64,000 nucleotides of DNA from Trichocoleus desertorum NBK24. Its GTDB lineage: Bacteria; Cyanobacteriota; Cyanobacteriia; FACHB-46. The DNA lies in assembly GCF_030409055.1 (NCBI RefSeq), contig NZ_CP116619.1, forward strand, positions 901,628 to 965,627, read 5' to 3'. Below, piece after piece: positions 31,307-39,889 of the stretch; the stretch's first letter is position 1; each line of letters begins with the position of its first letter. A program made the translations under genes and the position numbers. The notes under the pieces were generated by a model. It was not told the origin of the DNA. It saw only the letters and a list, made by a program, of their open reading frames with translations, and did not search any database.

Positions 31307-34096
31307 CTAGCTCAGCAGTAATGCCACAGGGAAATGTTGCAGCGCCTCCCCAACCAGTAGCGTGCTATTCGCCTCTAGAGATTGAGCCGTTAGGGCGTTT
31401 CGCCATCTAGTCGGTGCACCAGACGGCAACTCGATCGCTGTATCTTGCCAGACCTGTTGCGTCAGCGGGTATTCACCCGGTTGAATCATCTCCGTCAAGA
31501 ACCGAGGCGCGATCGCGATCGCCATTTGGTCTTGATAACGACGAGCAAACGCCACTACATGATTTTGCCACTGCCCCGTCACCTTCAGCGGTAGATAATC
31601 TCCATCGCGGAACAGCTCAACCGCTTGATTTCTAGCCTGTAGCCCTTGAAAAGTCAGAAACAGCTTGATACGGCCATCTTCTTTAGAGTCTAATAACTCG
31701 GAAATTAGCTCCGGAACATTAGTGGCAATTCTCTGCTTAAGATCTTCCAAACAAGCTTGGCGCTGCTCAAAATTTACCGGACGGCGGTTATCTGGGTCCA
31801 CCAAACTCAACTCCCAAAACTCCGTGCCTTGGTACAAGTCAGGGATACCAGGAGAAGCCAGCTTGAGCAAGGTTTGGGATAATGAATTGAACATGCCATA
31901 GTAAGCCACTCGCTGCTGGAAAGGACGCAATTCTTTAAGAAAAGGATTGTCCTCCGCAGGTTGCAAAACCGAGTCTACAAACTGAGCAAAGGCATTTTCG
32001 TATTCGGCATCTGGGCGCAGCCAAGCGGTATGAACTTTGGCTTCCCGTACCGCTTTGATCACATAGTCTTTGACCCGCCCCACAAACTGCTCAAACTCAT
32101 CTGCTTGAAAGGGGAAGGCTCCCACCAGAGTTTGGTACAAGAAGTACTCGTCATTGTCATCGGGCATGATCTCACGCTGACGGCGCACTTTTTGGGAGCG
32201 GTTCATCTGGCTCCAATGAGTTACTTGCTGCTCCCACTCGTCCGGGATTTCTGAGAGGACATTTAGCCGCGCCCGCATATCTTCTCCACGCTTGGTGTCA
32301 TGGGTAGCCGTGGCACTCATGGCATGGGGCCATTTGGCTTGCCGTTTTTGATTAAATTCGTGGAAAGCCTCTAAAGATAACCCAAAGTGGCTGGGGTCTC
32401 CACCAACTTCATTTAGGGAGACGAGGCGGTTATAGACATACAGAGTCGTGTCTTCCACTCCTTTCGCCATCAAGGGGCCTGTGTACTGCTGCATCCGCAT
32501 GACAAAGTACAGCCAGTAATCTTTCTCCGCTTGGGTTAGGTAGTCTTCGTAATCTAAGAGCAACAGTTTCTCAATGAAGTTCAGCTCATTTTGTAGGAGT
32601 GGCACCCGCTCCTTGGCGCTGTCAATCACTTCCGTAATATAAGGGCGATCGCGCTCAGAAAAGCCCTCTTGAGTCACATAGGTACGGTAAATAGGGAAGA
32701 TGGTTAAAATTTCTGCCAGCGCTCGCTTGAGACCATTAATCGTGAAATCGTTGCCATAACGGTATTTGCCTGAAATATTTTTCAGGAGCTGCGTTAAGTT
32801 CTCAATGTCTCCTGCTAAGTTTTTCTCTAAAATCAGCCGCTTGTTTTCATTGACCAGATCATCATAGGTAGACCTAAAACGAGTCAGCTTCGCGTAGATG
32901 TCATCAAATCTTGACTCGTTTTCAGCCTTGCAGAAAATTCCGCTGACATAATTTAGGTAGTCATACCCTGATGTCCCTTCAATCGGCCAATCACGGGGCA
33001 ACTCTTCTCCTGACTCTAAAATCTTTTCCACAGTGATATAGGTATCACCTGTTTTTTCTCGGAGTCGCTCTAAATACTGGAGGGGATTATACAGACCATC
33101 GATGTGATCAATTCTTAATCCAGTAAACTTGCCTTCTTCTACTAGCTTGCAAATGAGATTATGAGTATTATTAAATACTTTTAACTCTTCAACTCGAATA
33201 GAAATCAACTCATTGACTGTAAAAAAGCGGCGATAGTTAATCTCTTCCGCTCCCACTTTCCAGAAGGAAAGCCGAAAGAATTGATCAGAAAGCAAACTGT
33301 CTAAAAGATTAAAGCTTTCTGGATTGCCAGCTTCGCCATTGAAATCTTGGATGTTTTGCTCAATAAATGCTTTTACTTCTTCGTTACTGTTGTAAAGCTC
33401 CCAAAGCAAACCTTTCACAAAAGCAATTTGATCTTGCCGCTGTTTACCCGTTGCTTCCAAGGGGACGTTTTTAACCAGGTAAAGAATGCCAAGCAGCTTC
33501 ACAAAATCGGGATTTTGTCTACCTAAGGCTCTAGTGAGTCGTCCCAAATTGTGGGTGAGAAATTGGGCGTAGGATTCTAGCTTGAGCGGTATCTTTAAGC
33601 TGTAATAATTAACGCTTAATCCAGTTTCATCATAATCAAGCTGAATTTGCCCATGCTCTAGACAGCGCCCATAAAAATCCCCTAGCAAGGGCGTTAAAAT
33701 TCGGTCTTTATTCTCATCAAAAGGAAAGTTCCAGGCAATATCAAAATACTCTACATACTCCGATGTAGGACCATTCTCCAGCACATCCATGAGGTAATGG
33801 TTTTCGCTGTCGTAAGCCATGTGGTTGGGCACAATATCCTGCAACCAACCCATGTTGTGCTGTTGCAGTTCTTGTACCAACGTTTCAAAAGCTTCAGTTG
33901 GACCTAACTCTGGGTTGAGTTGGCTGGGATCAACGACATCATATCCGTGAGAGCTGCCTGCTCTAGCCTTAAAGATAGGTGAGGCATAGAGATCGGAGAT
34001 ACCAAGGTTAGCCAGATAAGCTGTGATTTTTCTAGCATCTTCAAATCCAAAAGCGGAGTTGAATTGAATGCGATAAGTTGCGTTAGGAATCCGCAT
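31307..34096 (-). CDS. treY: maltooligosyl trehalose synthase TreY
   Basis: TreY isomerises the reducing end of maltodextrins to a trehalose unit; TreZ then releases trehalose. The 929-residue GH13 enzyme begins IPNATYRIQFNSAFGFEDARKI, followed by LGISDLYASPIFKARAGSSHGYDVVDPSQLNPELG, a signature of TreY. Catalytic parts include GLRIDHIDGLYNPLQYLE (nucleophile Asp), YITVEKILESGEELP (Glu) and SATATHDTKRGEDMRARL. The ATG at 34096 is preferred. An in-frame ORF extends 56 codons further up, but it reads through a pyrimidine-rich repeat (PFFPSFFVLFYPSFF...) unlike any enzyme. TreZ lies 140 bp upstream. Confidence 0.95.
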   Translation of the reverse strand: MRIPNATYRIQFNSAFGFEDARKITAYLANLGISDLYASPIFKARAGSSHGYDVVDPSQLNPELGPTEAFETLVQELQQHNMGWLQDIVPNHMAYDSENHYLMDVLENGPTSEYVEYFDIAWNFPFDENKDRILTPLLGDFYGRCLEHGQIQLDYDETGLSVNYYSLKIPLKLESYAQFLTHNLGRLTRALGRQNPDFVKLLGILYLVKNVPLEATGKQRQDQIAFVKGLLWELYNSNEEVKAFIEQNIQDFNGEAGNPESFNLLDSLLSDQFFRLSFWKVGAEEINYRRFFTVNELISIRVEELKVFNNTHNLICKLVEEGKFTGLRIDHIDGLYNPLQYLERLREKTGDTYITVEKILESGEELPRDWPIEGTSGYDYLNYVSGIFCKAENESRFDDIYAKLTRFRSTYDDLVNENKRLILEKNLAGDIENLTQLLKNISGKYRYGNDFTINGLKRALAEILTIFPIYRTYVTQEGFSERDRPYITEVIDSAKERVPLLQNELNFIEKLLLLDYEDYLTQAEKDYWLYFVMRMQQYTGPLMAKGVEDTTLYVYNRLVSLNEVGGDPSHFGLSLEAFHEFNQKRQAKWPHAMSATATHDTKRGEDMRARLNVLSEIPDEWEQQVTHWSQMNRSQKVRRQREIMPDDNDEYFLYQTLVGAFPFQADEFEQFVGRVKDYVIKAVREAKVHTAWLRPDAEYENAFAQFVDSVLQPAEDNPFLKELRPFQQRVAYYGMFNSLSQTLLKLASPGIPDLYQGTEFWELSLVDPDNRRPVNFEQRQACLEDLKQRIATNVPELISELLDSKEDGRIKLFLTFQGLQARNQAVELFRDGDYLPLKVTGQWQNHVVAFARRYQDQMAIAIAPRFLTEMIQPGEYPLTQQVWQDTAIELPSGAPTRWRNALTAQSLEANSTLLVGEALQHFPVALLLS

Positions 34097-34130
34097 AGGA
34101 AGGTTTGGGCTCCTGAGTCGATGGGAGGGA

Positions 34131-34186
34131 TGAGGGAGGAAGGAGGAAATGGGAAGAATGAGGGAGGAAGGAGGAAATGGGAAGAA
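34131..34186 (-). repeat. 28-bp perfect tandem repeat in the treZ-treY spacer
   Basis: Two perfect copies of a 28-bp purine-rich unit (TGAGGGAGGAAGGAGGAAATG, then GGAAGAA) at 34131-34158 and 34159-34186, followed by a partial third copy. In the mRNA of treZ-treY this is a pyrimidine-rich stretch with several CCUCCUU sequences, like the 16S anti-Shine-Dalgarno end. It lies 35-90 bases before the treY start. Confidence 0.85.
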
Positions 34187-34236
34187 TGAAGGATAAAAAA
34201 GGACGAAAAAGGAAGGGAAAAAGGGAATGGGGGCAA

Positions 34237-36054
34237 TTAGGCGATCGCTTGGTAGACGATGCAATTCCAGGGTTGGAGGGTGACCTGCTGATCAACAGAT
34301 AGGGTATCAGAGGCTGAGGGATTTGAGCCTTGCCATTTTGGGTCGGCGGAGTCGAGGATTTTATGCCAATCAGCCTTAGGAATTTCGAGTTGGTGAGTAG
34401 TGGGTTGATCGCTAAAGTTCATTAAAACGGCAATTTGCTCGGTGTCACTCCAGCGTCTAAGTACCAATAAGTTGTCGATGTTGATAGCGCTGAGGCGATC
34501 GCGGCTGAGTTGAGCCAGAGAAGGGATCGTTTTCCGGAGTTGGATTAAATGCTTGTACCAATCCAACATGGTTTTGTTTTTGCCTTCGTTGCGCTTTTCC
34601 CAATTCAGCTTGCACTTGTTGAAAGTTTCTACGCCTTCGGGATCGTCAGGTTCTCCTTCGCAGTGAAACGCGGCAAATTCCTGTTTACGGCCTTCTCGCA
34701 CCGCTTTAATCAGGTCGGGATCGGAGTGGCTAACGAAGTAAACAAAAGGCGCGGGTTCGTCGTACTCTTCACCCATAAACAACAGAGGAATGTAGGGAGA
34801 GAGGAGCACCGCCGCCGCCGTCAGCTTGGCAGATTCGTAGGGGATCATGTGGGAGAGACGCTCACCCAACATCCGATTACCAATTTGGTCGTGGTTTTGG
34901 CTGCAAATCACGAACTGAGAACAGGGGCGATCGGTAGCGACATTGCCATGAAAGCGGTGCCGATGAGGAGAATACTTCCAATCGTAGACAAAGGTGTCGC
35001 TGTACGCTTTAGCGAGTTGTTCACACTCACCGAAGTCTTGGTAGTAGCCTTGGCGATCGCTGCTGACTAAAGCATGGAGGGCATGGTGAAAGTCGTCACT
35101 CCATTGAGCATCCATGCCATAACCTCCCTGCTCCACCGGACGAATCATGCGGGGATCATTGAGGTCGCTTTCAGCAATTAGGTACAATTGGCGACCTACT
35201 TGCTCAGATAGAGTGACCACATTCTCATGCAGTTCTTGGAGGAAGTGCTTGGCACCATGATCATAGATGGCATGAACCGCGTCTAGGCGGAGGGCATCGA
35301 TATGGTAGTCTCGCAGCCAATACAGGGTGTTCTCGATGAAGTAATTGCGCACGCCTGGGCTGTAGGTGTCATCAAAGTTAATAGCACTGCCCCAAGGAGT
35401 CCGGTAAGTATCCGTAAAGTAAGGCCCAAAGCAGCTTGAATAGTTCCCTTCCGGGCCAAAGTGGTTGTAAACCACATCCAAAACTACCGCTAGCCCTTGT
35501 TGGTGGCAAGCATTCACGAGTTTCCTCAAACCTTCGGGGCCACCATAGGAGTCTTGCACCGCAAAAGGATAGACGCCATCATAACCCCAGTTGCGATCGC
35601 CTGGAAACTGCGCCACTGGCATGATCTCGATCGCATTGATCCCCAAGTCTTTCAGGTCAGCTAGCCGAGCGATCGCAGCTTCAAAGGTGCCTTCCTGGGT
35701 AAAGGTGCCGACATGCAATTCGTAGAGGATCATCGTCTCTAAAGAAATGCCGTTCCAGTTGCTATCGCTCCAGTTAAATTGGTGATCAACCACCTCAGAA
35801 GGGCCATGTACGCCTTGAGGCTGCAAGTTAGAGGCAGGATCGGGACGAGCTTCTGTATCACCTACCTGATACTGATAGAGAGTCCCTGGCTGCACGTCAG
35901 AAGCCATTATTCGCCAATATCCGCCTTCCTGCTGCTCCATCGCCATCTGTTGCTGTTTGGGAGAAAGCAATTGTAAGGAGACAGTAGTGGCAGTGGGTGC
36001 CCAGACAATAAATTCACACTGACCATTTCCTAGATATTGAGCGCCAAGTCTCAC
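34237..36054 (-). CDS. treZ: malto-oligosyltrehalose trehalohydrolase TreZ
   Basis: TreZ hydrolyses the bond next to the terminal trehalose unit made by TreY. The 605-residue GH13 enzyme has an N-terminal beta domain (GAQYLGNGQCEFIVWAPTAT), then the catalytic barrel: ELHVGTFTQEGTFEAAI, VAQFPGDRNWGYDGVYPFAV, VLDVVYNHFGPEGNY, the nucleophile in DALRLDAVHAIYD, the acid/base Glu in LYLIAESDLNDPRM, and SDDFHHALHAL. The start is GTG at 36054, with GGGAGGAC upstream. It precedes treY by 140 bp in the same orientation. The pair makes trehalose from glycogen-derived dextrins, a stress protectant. Confidence 0.96.
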   Translation of the reverse strand: MRLGAQYLGNGQCEFIVWAPTATTVSLQLLSPKQQQMAMEQQEGGYWRIMASDVQPGTLYQYQVGDTEARPDPASNLQPQGVHGPSEVVDHQFNWSDSNWNGISLETMILYELHVGTFTQEGTFEAAIARLADLKDLGINAIEIMPVAQFPGDRNWGYDGVYPFAVQDSYGGPEGLRKLVNACHQQGLAVVLDVVYNHFGPEGNYSSCFGPYFTDTYRTPWGSAINFDDTYSPGVRNYFIENTLYWLRDYHIDALRLDAVHAIYDHGAKHFLQELHENVVTLSEQVGRQLYLIAESDLNDPRMIRPVEQGGYGMDAQWSDDFHHALHALVSSDRQGYYQDFGECEQLAKAYSDTFVYDWKYSPHRHRFHGNVATDRPCSQFVICSQNHDQIGNRMLGERLSHMIPYESAKLTAAAVLLSPYIPLLFMGEEYDEPAPFVYFVSHSDPDLIKAVREGRKQEFAAFHCEGEPDDPEGVETFNKCKLNWEKRNEGKNKTMLDWYKHLIQLRKTIPSLAQLSRDRLSAINIDNLLVLRRWSDTEQIAVLMNFSDQPTTHQLEIPKADWHKILDSADPKWQGSNPSASDTLSVDQQVTLQPWNCIVYQAIA

Positions 36055-36160
36055 GCTAAATGTCCTCCCTGAAGACCGTAAAAAAGTAGCGCACGACTCC
36101 TCAAAGCCATGCGATCGCAGATGTTAAAAACATTCAAAAAACTAGCTCTTAGGAATTGTG

Positions 36161-36313
36161 ATGGGGGAACTAGGGTTAGGTCTAGTGCCGGAAGAGAGAT
36201 CTTCGAGTTGTTATGGTTGGTACCTTATGGATGAGAACCGAGCTTTTGAGGGCATTTGTCCCAAACCCCGCTGGGGAACGGCCAAGCACAGCAATTACTT
36301 TAGCCTGGGTTAG
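36161..36313 (+). CDS. small hypothetical ORF upstream of the aminotransferase
   Basis: A 50-codon ORF starting at ATG 36161, with AGGAA seven bases upstream, ending at TAG 36311-36313. The sequence (YGWYLMDENRAFEGICPKPRWG, with HSNYFSLG at the end) is not low-complexity and reads like a genuine peptide. It sits in the 360-bp spacer between divergent treZ and the aminotransferase gene. I do not recognise it; it may be a fragment of an older gene. The rest of the spacer holds nothing I can support. Confidence 0.4.
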   Translation: MGELGLGLVPEERSSSCYGWYLMDENRAFEGICPKPRWGTAKHSNYFSLG

Positions 36314-36417
36314 AACTTACTGCATAGCTTCGTCATTCTCTCGCAGATTCGGCATCAAGGCAGTTCCTATGAGGGACAATTGAAGCCAGCGATCGCATCA
36401 TATCCGCTCATATTGGC

Positions 36418-37584
36418 ATGGAAAATTTGATTTCTCGTATGCAAACGGTGCAGTCTCCCATTATTCCAATTGTGGGGGAGCTGATTCGCCAACATCCTGG
36501 CACGATCTCTCTAGGGCAAGGCGTGGTTTACTATGGGCCACCACCGGAGGCGATCGCACAAATTCCTCAGTTTTTGGCTGATCCGGCGAATCACTTGTAC
36601 AAAGCGAATGAAGGAATTCCACCGTTACTAGAGGCGATCGCAACTAAGCTCCAGACCTTTAATGGCATTGAGGTTAATGAACAAAATTCTTTGTTCGTGA
36701 CCGCAGGCAGCAATATGGCGTTTATGCATGCCATTCTGGCGATTACTTCGGTGGGTGATGAAATTATTTTACAAACACCTTATTACTTCAACCACGAGAT
36801 GGCGATTACGATCGCGGGTTGTCGTCCTGTGGTTGTGTCCACAGATGAGAATTACCAGTTGCAGCCAGAGGCGATCGCTCAAGCCATTACAGAGCGGACT
36901 CGTGCCGTGGTTACTATTTCTCCAAACAATCCTACGGGTGTGGTGTATCCAGAAGCAAGTTTACGAGCAGTAAATCAGCTCTGTCGCGATCGCGGTATCT
37001 ATCACATCAGCGACGAAGCCTATGAGTACTTTACCTACAACGGCGTACCACATATCTCTCCTGGCTCCTTTTTAGGCAGTAACAGCCATACCATTTCTCT
37101 CTTTAGCCTCTCGAAAGCATATGGTTTTGCCAGTTGGCGCATCGGCTATATGGTCATTCCAGAACATCTCTCAGTGCCGATCAAAAAGATTCAGGACACC
37201 ATTTTGATCTGTCCGCCTGTGATCTCCCAATACGCTGCTCTAGGAGCTTTACAGACAGGCTTTTCCTATTGCCAAGCGCATCTTCCAGCGATCGCAGAAG
37301 TTCGCCAGCTCGTTCTCAGCGCCCTCAAGCGGTTGAATGATTTATGTACCATTGCACCTGCCGACGGAGCCTTCTACTTTTTTCTCAAAGTTCAGACTGA
37401 GATACCAGTGATGGAACTCATTGAACGGCTGATTCACGAACATCAAGTTGCTGTTCTTCCGGGGGATACCTTTGGCATGACCACAGGATGTTATCTCCGC
37501 GTAGGCTATGGAGCCTTGCAAAAAGAGACAGCCACCGCAGGCATTGAGCGACTAGTAAAGGGTCTGCAAGCAATTTTGTCCTAG
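36418..37584 (+). CDS. class I/II PLP-dependent aminotransferase
   Basis: A 388-residue fold-type I aminotransferase. The cofactor-binding pattern is complete: VTAGSNMAFMHAI, TPYYFNHEMAI, ISPNNPTGVVYPEASL (Asn), HISDEAYEYF (Asp and Tyr), SLSKAYGFASWRIGYM (Schiff-base Lys and Arg) and the C-terminal YLRVGYG (substrate carboxylate Arg). The closest enzymes are general aminotransferases of the aspartate/kynurenine type; the amino acid cannot be specified. ATG start at 36418. Monocistronic, convergent with the SAM hydrolase-type gene. Confidence 0.92.
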   Translation: MENLISRMQTVQSPIIPIVGELIRQHPGTISLGQGVVYYGPPPEAIAQIPQFLADPANHLYKANEGIPPLLEAIATKLQTFNGIEVNEQNSLFVTAGSNMAFMHAILAITSVGDEIILQTPYYFNHEMAITIAGCRPVVVSTDENYQLQPEAIAQAITERTRAVVTISPNNPTGVVYPEASLRAVNQLCRDRGIYHISDEAYEYFTYNGVPHISPGSFLGSNSHTISLFSLSKAYGFASWRIGYMVIPEHLSVPIKKIQDTILICPPVISQYAALGALQTGFSYCQAHLPAIAEVRQLVLSALKRLNDLCTIAPADGAFYFFLKVQTEIPVMELIERLIHEHQVAVLPGDTFGMTTGCYLRVGYGALQKETATAGIERLVKGLQAILS

Positions 37585-37629
37585 GCTGTTTCTTGATTCT
37601 ATTAGAGCCTAACTTACTGATTATCTCCT

Positions 37630-38442
37630 TCAGCGTGGATCGATTTCATTCACTAATTCATTTACTAAAACCTCCACCACATCTCCATAACCCAACTGCA
37701 AACGAGCCTGAGCGCTGCCGCCATTCACCGCCACCTCCACCCAGCCATGACTCCCCACCAACGCTAACAACTCCCCAGACGGGCGATCGCTGTAACTAAA
37801 CCCAGCCACGATTTCTCGATCGCCTACCACCACCGTCCAAGCTTTTCCTACAACCGCACTCGCAGGAATATTGGTAATCAAGTTGCCAAAGCGATCACAA
37901 TATTGGACACAGCCCAAAATCCCTACTTGAGTTGGCGTACAACTAGGAAGCGGCAACTGCACCAAGCTTTGCAGATCAATGGCTGGCCCCAACTCCTGCA
38001 AAGCCACCCCCGATACCAAATGCGCCGCCACAGGTGCAAAAATATCACGGCCATGAAACGTCGAACTGGGTTGCCCCGATCGCCAAAACTGAGCATTGGT
38101 CAACTCCACCGCCGCGATCGCCACATGCCGACTCAACACCCCGCCAAACAATCCATTATCTGGCCCCACCAAAAACCCCTCCTCCAGCTCAACCGCGATC
38201 GCCCGTCGCGTACTCCCCACGCCCGGATCAACCACCGCCACATGCACCGTTCCTAGCGGAAAATAAGGATAAGCATTCAGCAAACAAAACCGAGCCGCCA
38301 CCACATCCTGAGGCGGAACCCCATGAGTCAAATCAATCACCCGCACCCCACGACAAACCCCAGCAATCACTCCCTTCATCACCCCCACATAAACATCACT
38401 CAAACCGAAATCAGTCAAGAGAGTCACTAGAGGTTGAGTCAT
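37630..38442 (-). CDS. SAM hydroxide adenosyltransferase (DUF62) family protein
   Basis: A 270-residue member of the S-adenosyl-L-methionine hydroxide adenosyltransferase (DUF62) family, which cleaves SAM to adenosine and methionine. Motifs: LLTDFGLSDVYVGVMKGVIAG at the start, DLTHGVPPQDVVAARFCL, GTVHVAVVDPGVGSTRRAIAVEL, LVGPDNGLFGGVL, FHGRDIFAPVAAHL and CDRFGNLITNIP. These include the Asp and the Arg-Asp of the active site. The start ATG is 38442; the ORF upstream reads through a pyrimidine-rich repeat and is not part of the protein. Confidence 0.93.
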   Translation of the reverse strand: MTQPLVTLLTDFGLSDVYVGVMKGVIAGVCRGVRVIDLTHGVPPQDVVAARFCLLNAYPYFPLGTVHVAVVDPGVGSTRRAIAVELEEGFLVGPDNGLFGGVLSRHVAIAAVELTNAQFWRSGQPSSTFHGRDIFAPVAAHLVSGVALQELGPAIDLQSLVQLPLPSCTPTQVGILGCVQYCDRFGNLITNIPASAVVGKAWTVVVGDREIVAGFSYSDRPSGELLALVGSHGWVEVAVNGGSAQARLQLGYGDVVEVLVNELVNEIDPR

Positions 38443-38448
38443 AAGTCG

Positions 38449-38520
38449 GAAAGGTGGGAGGAGAGATAAAGGATGAAGGAGGAGGAATGAAAGAGGAGAA
38501 GAGGAGGAGGTAGAGAAGAA
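38449..38520 (-). repeat. purine-rich low-complexity region just upstream of the SAM hydrolase gene
   Basis: About 70 bp of GGAG/GAGGAGG-type repeats on the plus strand (pyrimidine-rich CCTCCTCC in the mRNA sense), ending a few bases before the start codon. It resembles the treZ-treY spacer repeat in character but not in unit. Next to it, the 3' end of the neighbouring methyltransferase gene is imperfectly duplicated (38613-38647 and 38649-38683). Confidence 0.7.
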
Positions 38521-38654
38521 TCGAAACGCTGACAGTAACGTTCGTTTGGAGGGGTCTGGGGGACGCAACCGTTCCTCAGCGGGGGTTTGGGGGCGAGTGC
38601 CGCCAAAGGTTCGGATTTCCAAAGTGTCCCAACTTTAACCAAAGATTCCGATTC

Positions 38655-39197
38655 CTAAAGTATCCCAACCTCAGCCAAAGGATACTGCCGACCATACTCA
38701 TAAATCGCGATCGCCGCCGCAGTCTGCACATTTAAAGACTCCACCATACCAAACTGCGGAATCGCGATCGCCGCATCACAAAGACCCGCAATCTCCGCTG
38801 GAATTCCCGTCAGCTCTCGTCCCAACATCAACAGCGCCTTTTGGGGATAGCAAAACTCAAACACAGGCACCGCATCAGCCCGCAAATGCAACGCGATCGC
38901 ACAATAGCCCGCTTGTTGTTGAGCCACGACCCAAGCAGGCAAAGCCGACACCGCACAAGCTTGTAGCGGTTGCCAATGATGAGCCGAAGCCGCCAAATTC
39001 TTAAAATCTCGCTCTTGCGTCAGCGCCACATCAGCCACCACCACTGACCCCACCCGAAACGCCTCCGCAGTCCGACACAGCCCCCCTAGATTGGCTGGAT
39101 TTTGCACCAAGCTGGCACAGACCACCAAATCCCGGCGAGGCAGTTGGGCATAGCGATCGCGAGGAATCGAAGCACGACCAAAGGCAGGCATAGGCAT
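38655..39197 (-). CDS. SpoU/TrmH family RNA methyltransferase
   Basis: A 180-residue RNA 2'-O-methyltransferase of the SPOUT class. It has the three motifs: VQNPANLGGLCRTAEAF (motif 1, with Asn and Arg), ALLMLGRELTGIP (motif 2) and IPQFGMVESLNVQTAAAIAIYEY (motif 3, with the Ser-Leu-Asn that binds SAM). The target is likely a tRNA or rRNA ribose. No extra N-terminal RNA-binding domain, so this is the compact form. The downstream SAM hydrolase gene is 210 bp away in the same direction. Confidence 0.92.
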   Translation of the reverse strand: MPMPAFGRASIPRDRYAQLPRRDLVVCASLVQNPANLGGLCRTAEAFRVGSVVVADVALTQERDFKNLAASAHHWQPLQACAVSALPAWVVAQQQAGYCAIALHLRADAVPVFEFCYPQKALLMLGRELTGIPAEIAGLCDAAIAIPQFGMVESLNVQTAAAIAIYEYGRQYPLAEVGIL

Positions 39198-39307
39198 AAC
39201 ACCGAAACAATTTTGAAATTTTAGTAACAGACGTTACAGACTCTGGAGCAGAAATGCTAGGTTAGAATCTAGTAAAATACATAAGTACCCAGAAAAAAAA
39301 GTCCGCC

Positions 39308-39463
39308 ATGAACAGAAATCGCCAAGAAGCCATCACGCAAACCACTCAAGCTCATCGCGAAAACATGCGGAGAAACCTGCAACGCCGCCTAGAAGTCGCT
39401 AGAGCCAACGGTGACGAGAATTTAGTTCGGATGCTAGAAGCAGAAGCCAACTACCTCCGCTAA
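39308..39463 (+). CDS. small helical hypothetical protein
   Basis: A 51-residue, strongly helical and charged protein (NRNRQEAITQTTQAHRENMR, then NLQRRLEVARANGDENLVR and a closing EAEANYLR). It starts at ATG 39308 and ends at TAA 39461-39463. It lies on the plus strand between a divergent methyltransferase gene and a strong terminator. The heptad-like pattern and the regular composition make it a credible gene, though too short for most ORF calls. The function is unknown. Confidence 0.6.
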   Translation: MNRNRQEAITQTTQAHRENMRRNLQRRLEVARANGDENLVRMLEAEANYLR

Positions 39464-39600
39464 AGCTTGATTCACCAGGTTAGCCATTGAAAATTGATTG
39501 CAGAAATTGCAGAGCCAGCGATCGCCTCGTTCAGCTTTTCGATCGCCGACTCACTCAGTTCCGACTACCATTGCTCAAAAGTTACTTCAGCCTGACAAGA

Positions 39601-39653
39601 AAATACCTCAAGAATTCAACCCAATGAACGGGAAATTCTTGAGGTATTTTTTT
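39601..39653 (+). terminator. strong rho-independent terminator
   Basis: AAATACCTCAAGAATT (39601-39616) pairs perfectly with AATTCTTGAGGTATTT (39634-39649), a 16-bp stem with a 17-base loop, ending in seven T (39647-39653). It lies about 140 bp after the small ORF. The remainder of the 39464-39889 spacer shows no gene; the DUF1361 promoter should be near its end. Confidence 0.88.
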
Positions 39654-39889
39654 AGGAGTTAAAAATCAACCGCTCCTCAATACCACGGGTAGGATTTGCT
39701 TATTAGTCTATCCACCGATTTCGCAGCGTGATCAGGAGCTTTAAGTATTGACTTTAGATCTTAACCTTTTAGTTCCCGAATCTCCGAAATTAAACCGAAG
39801 GCAAAAACCTACGGCTAGTATAAAGGAGCGATCGCACCTGATTGCGCGTCTGAGTGCAAGTCATCGCTGCCGATTAGCCCTTAAAGTAA

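Noticed and set aside
34097..34264. N-terminal extension of TreY by 56 residues (Phe/Pro/Ser-rich)
   Set aside because: It translates the pyrimidine-rich tandem repeat and overlaps the end of treZ; the TreY homology begins at the ATG at 34096.
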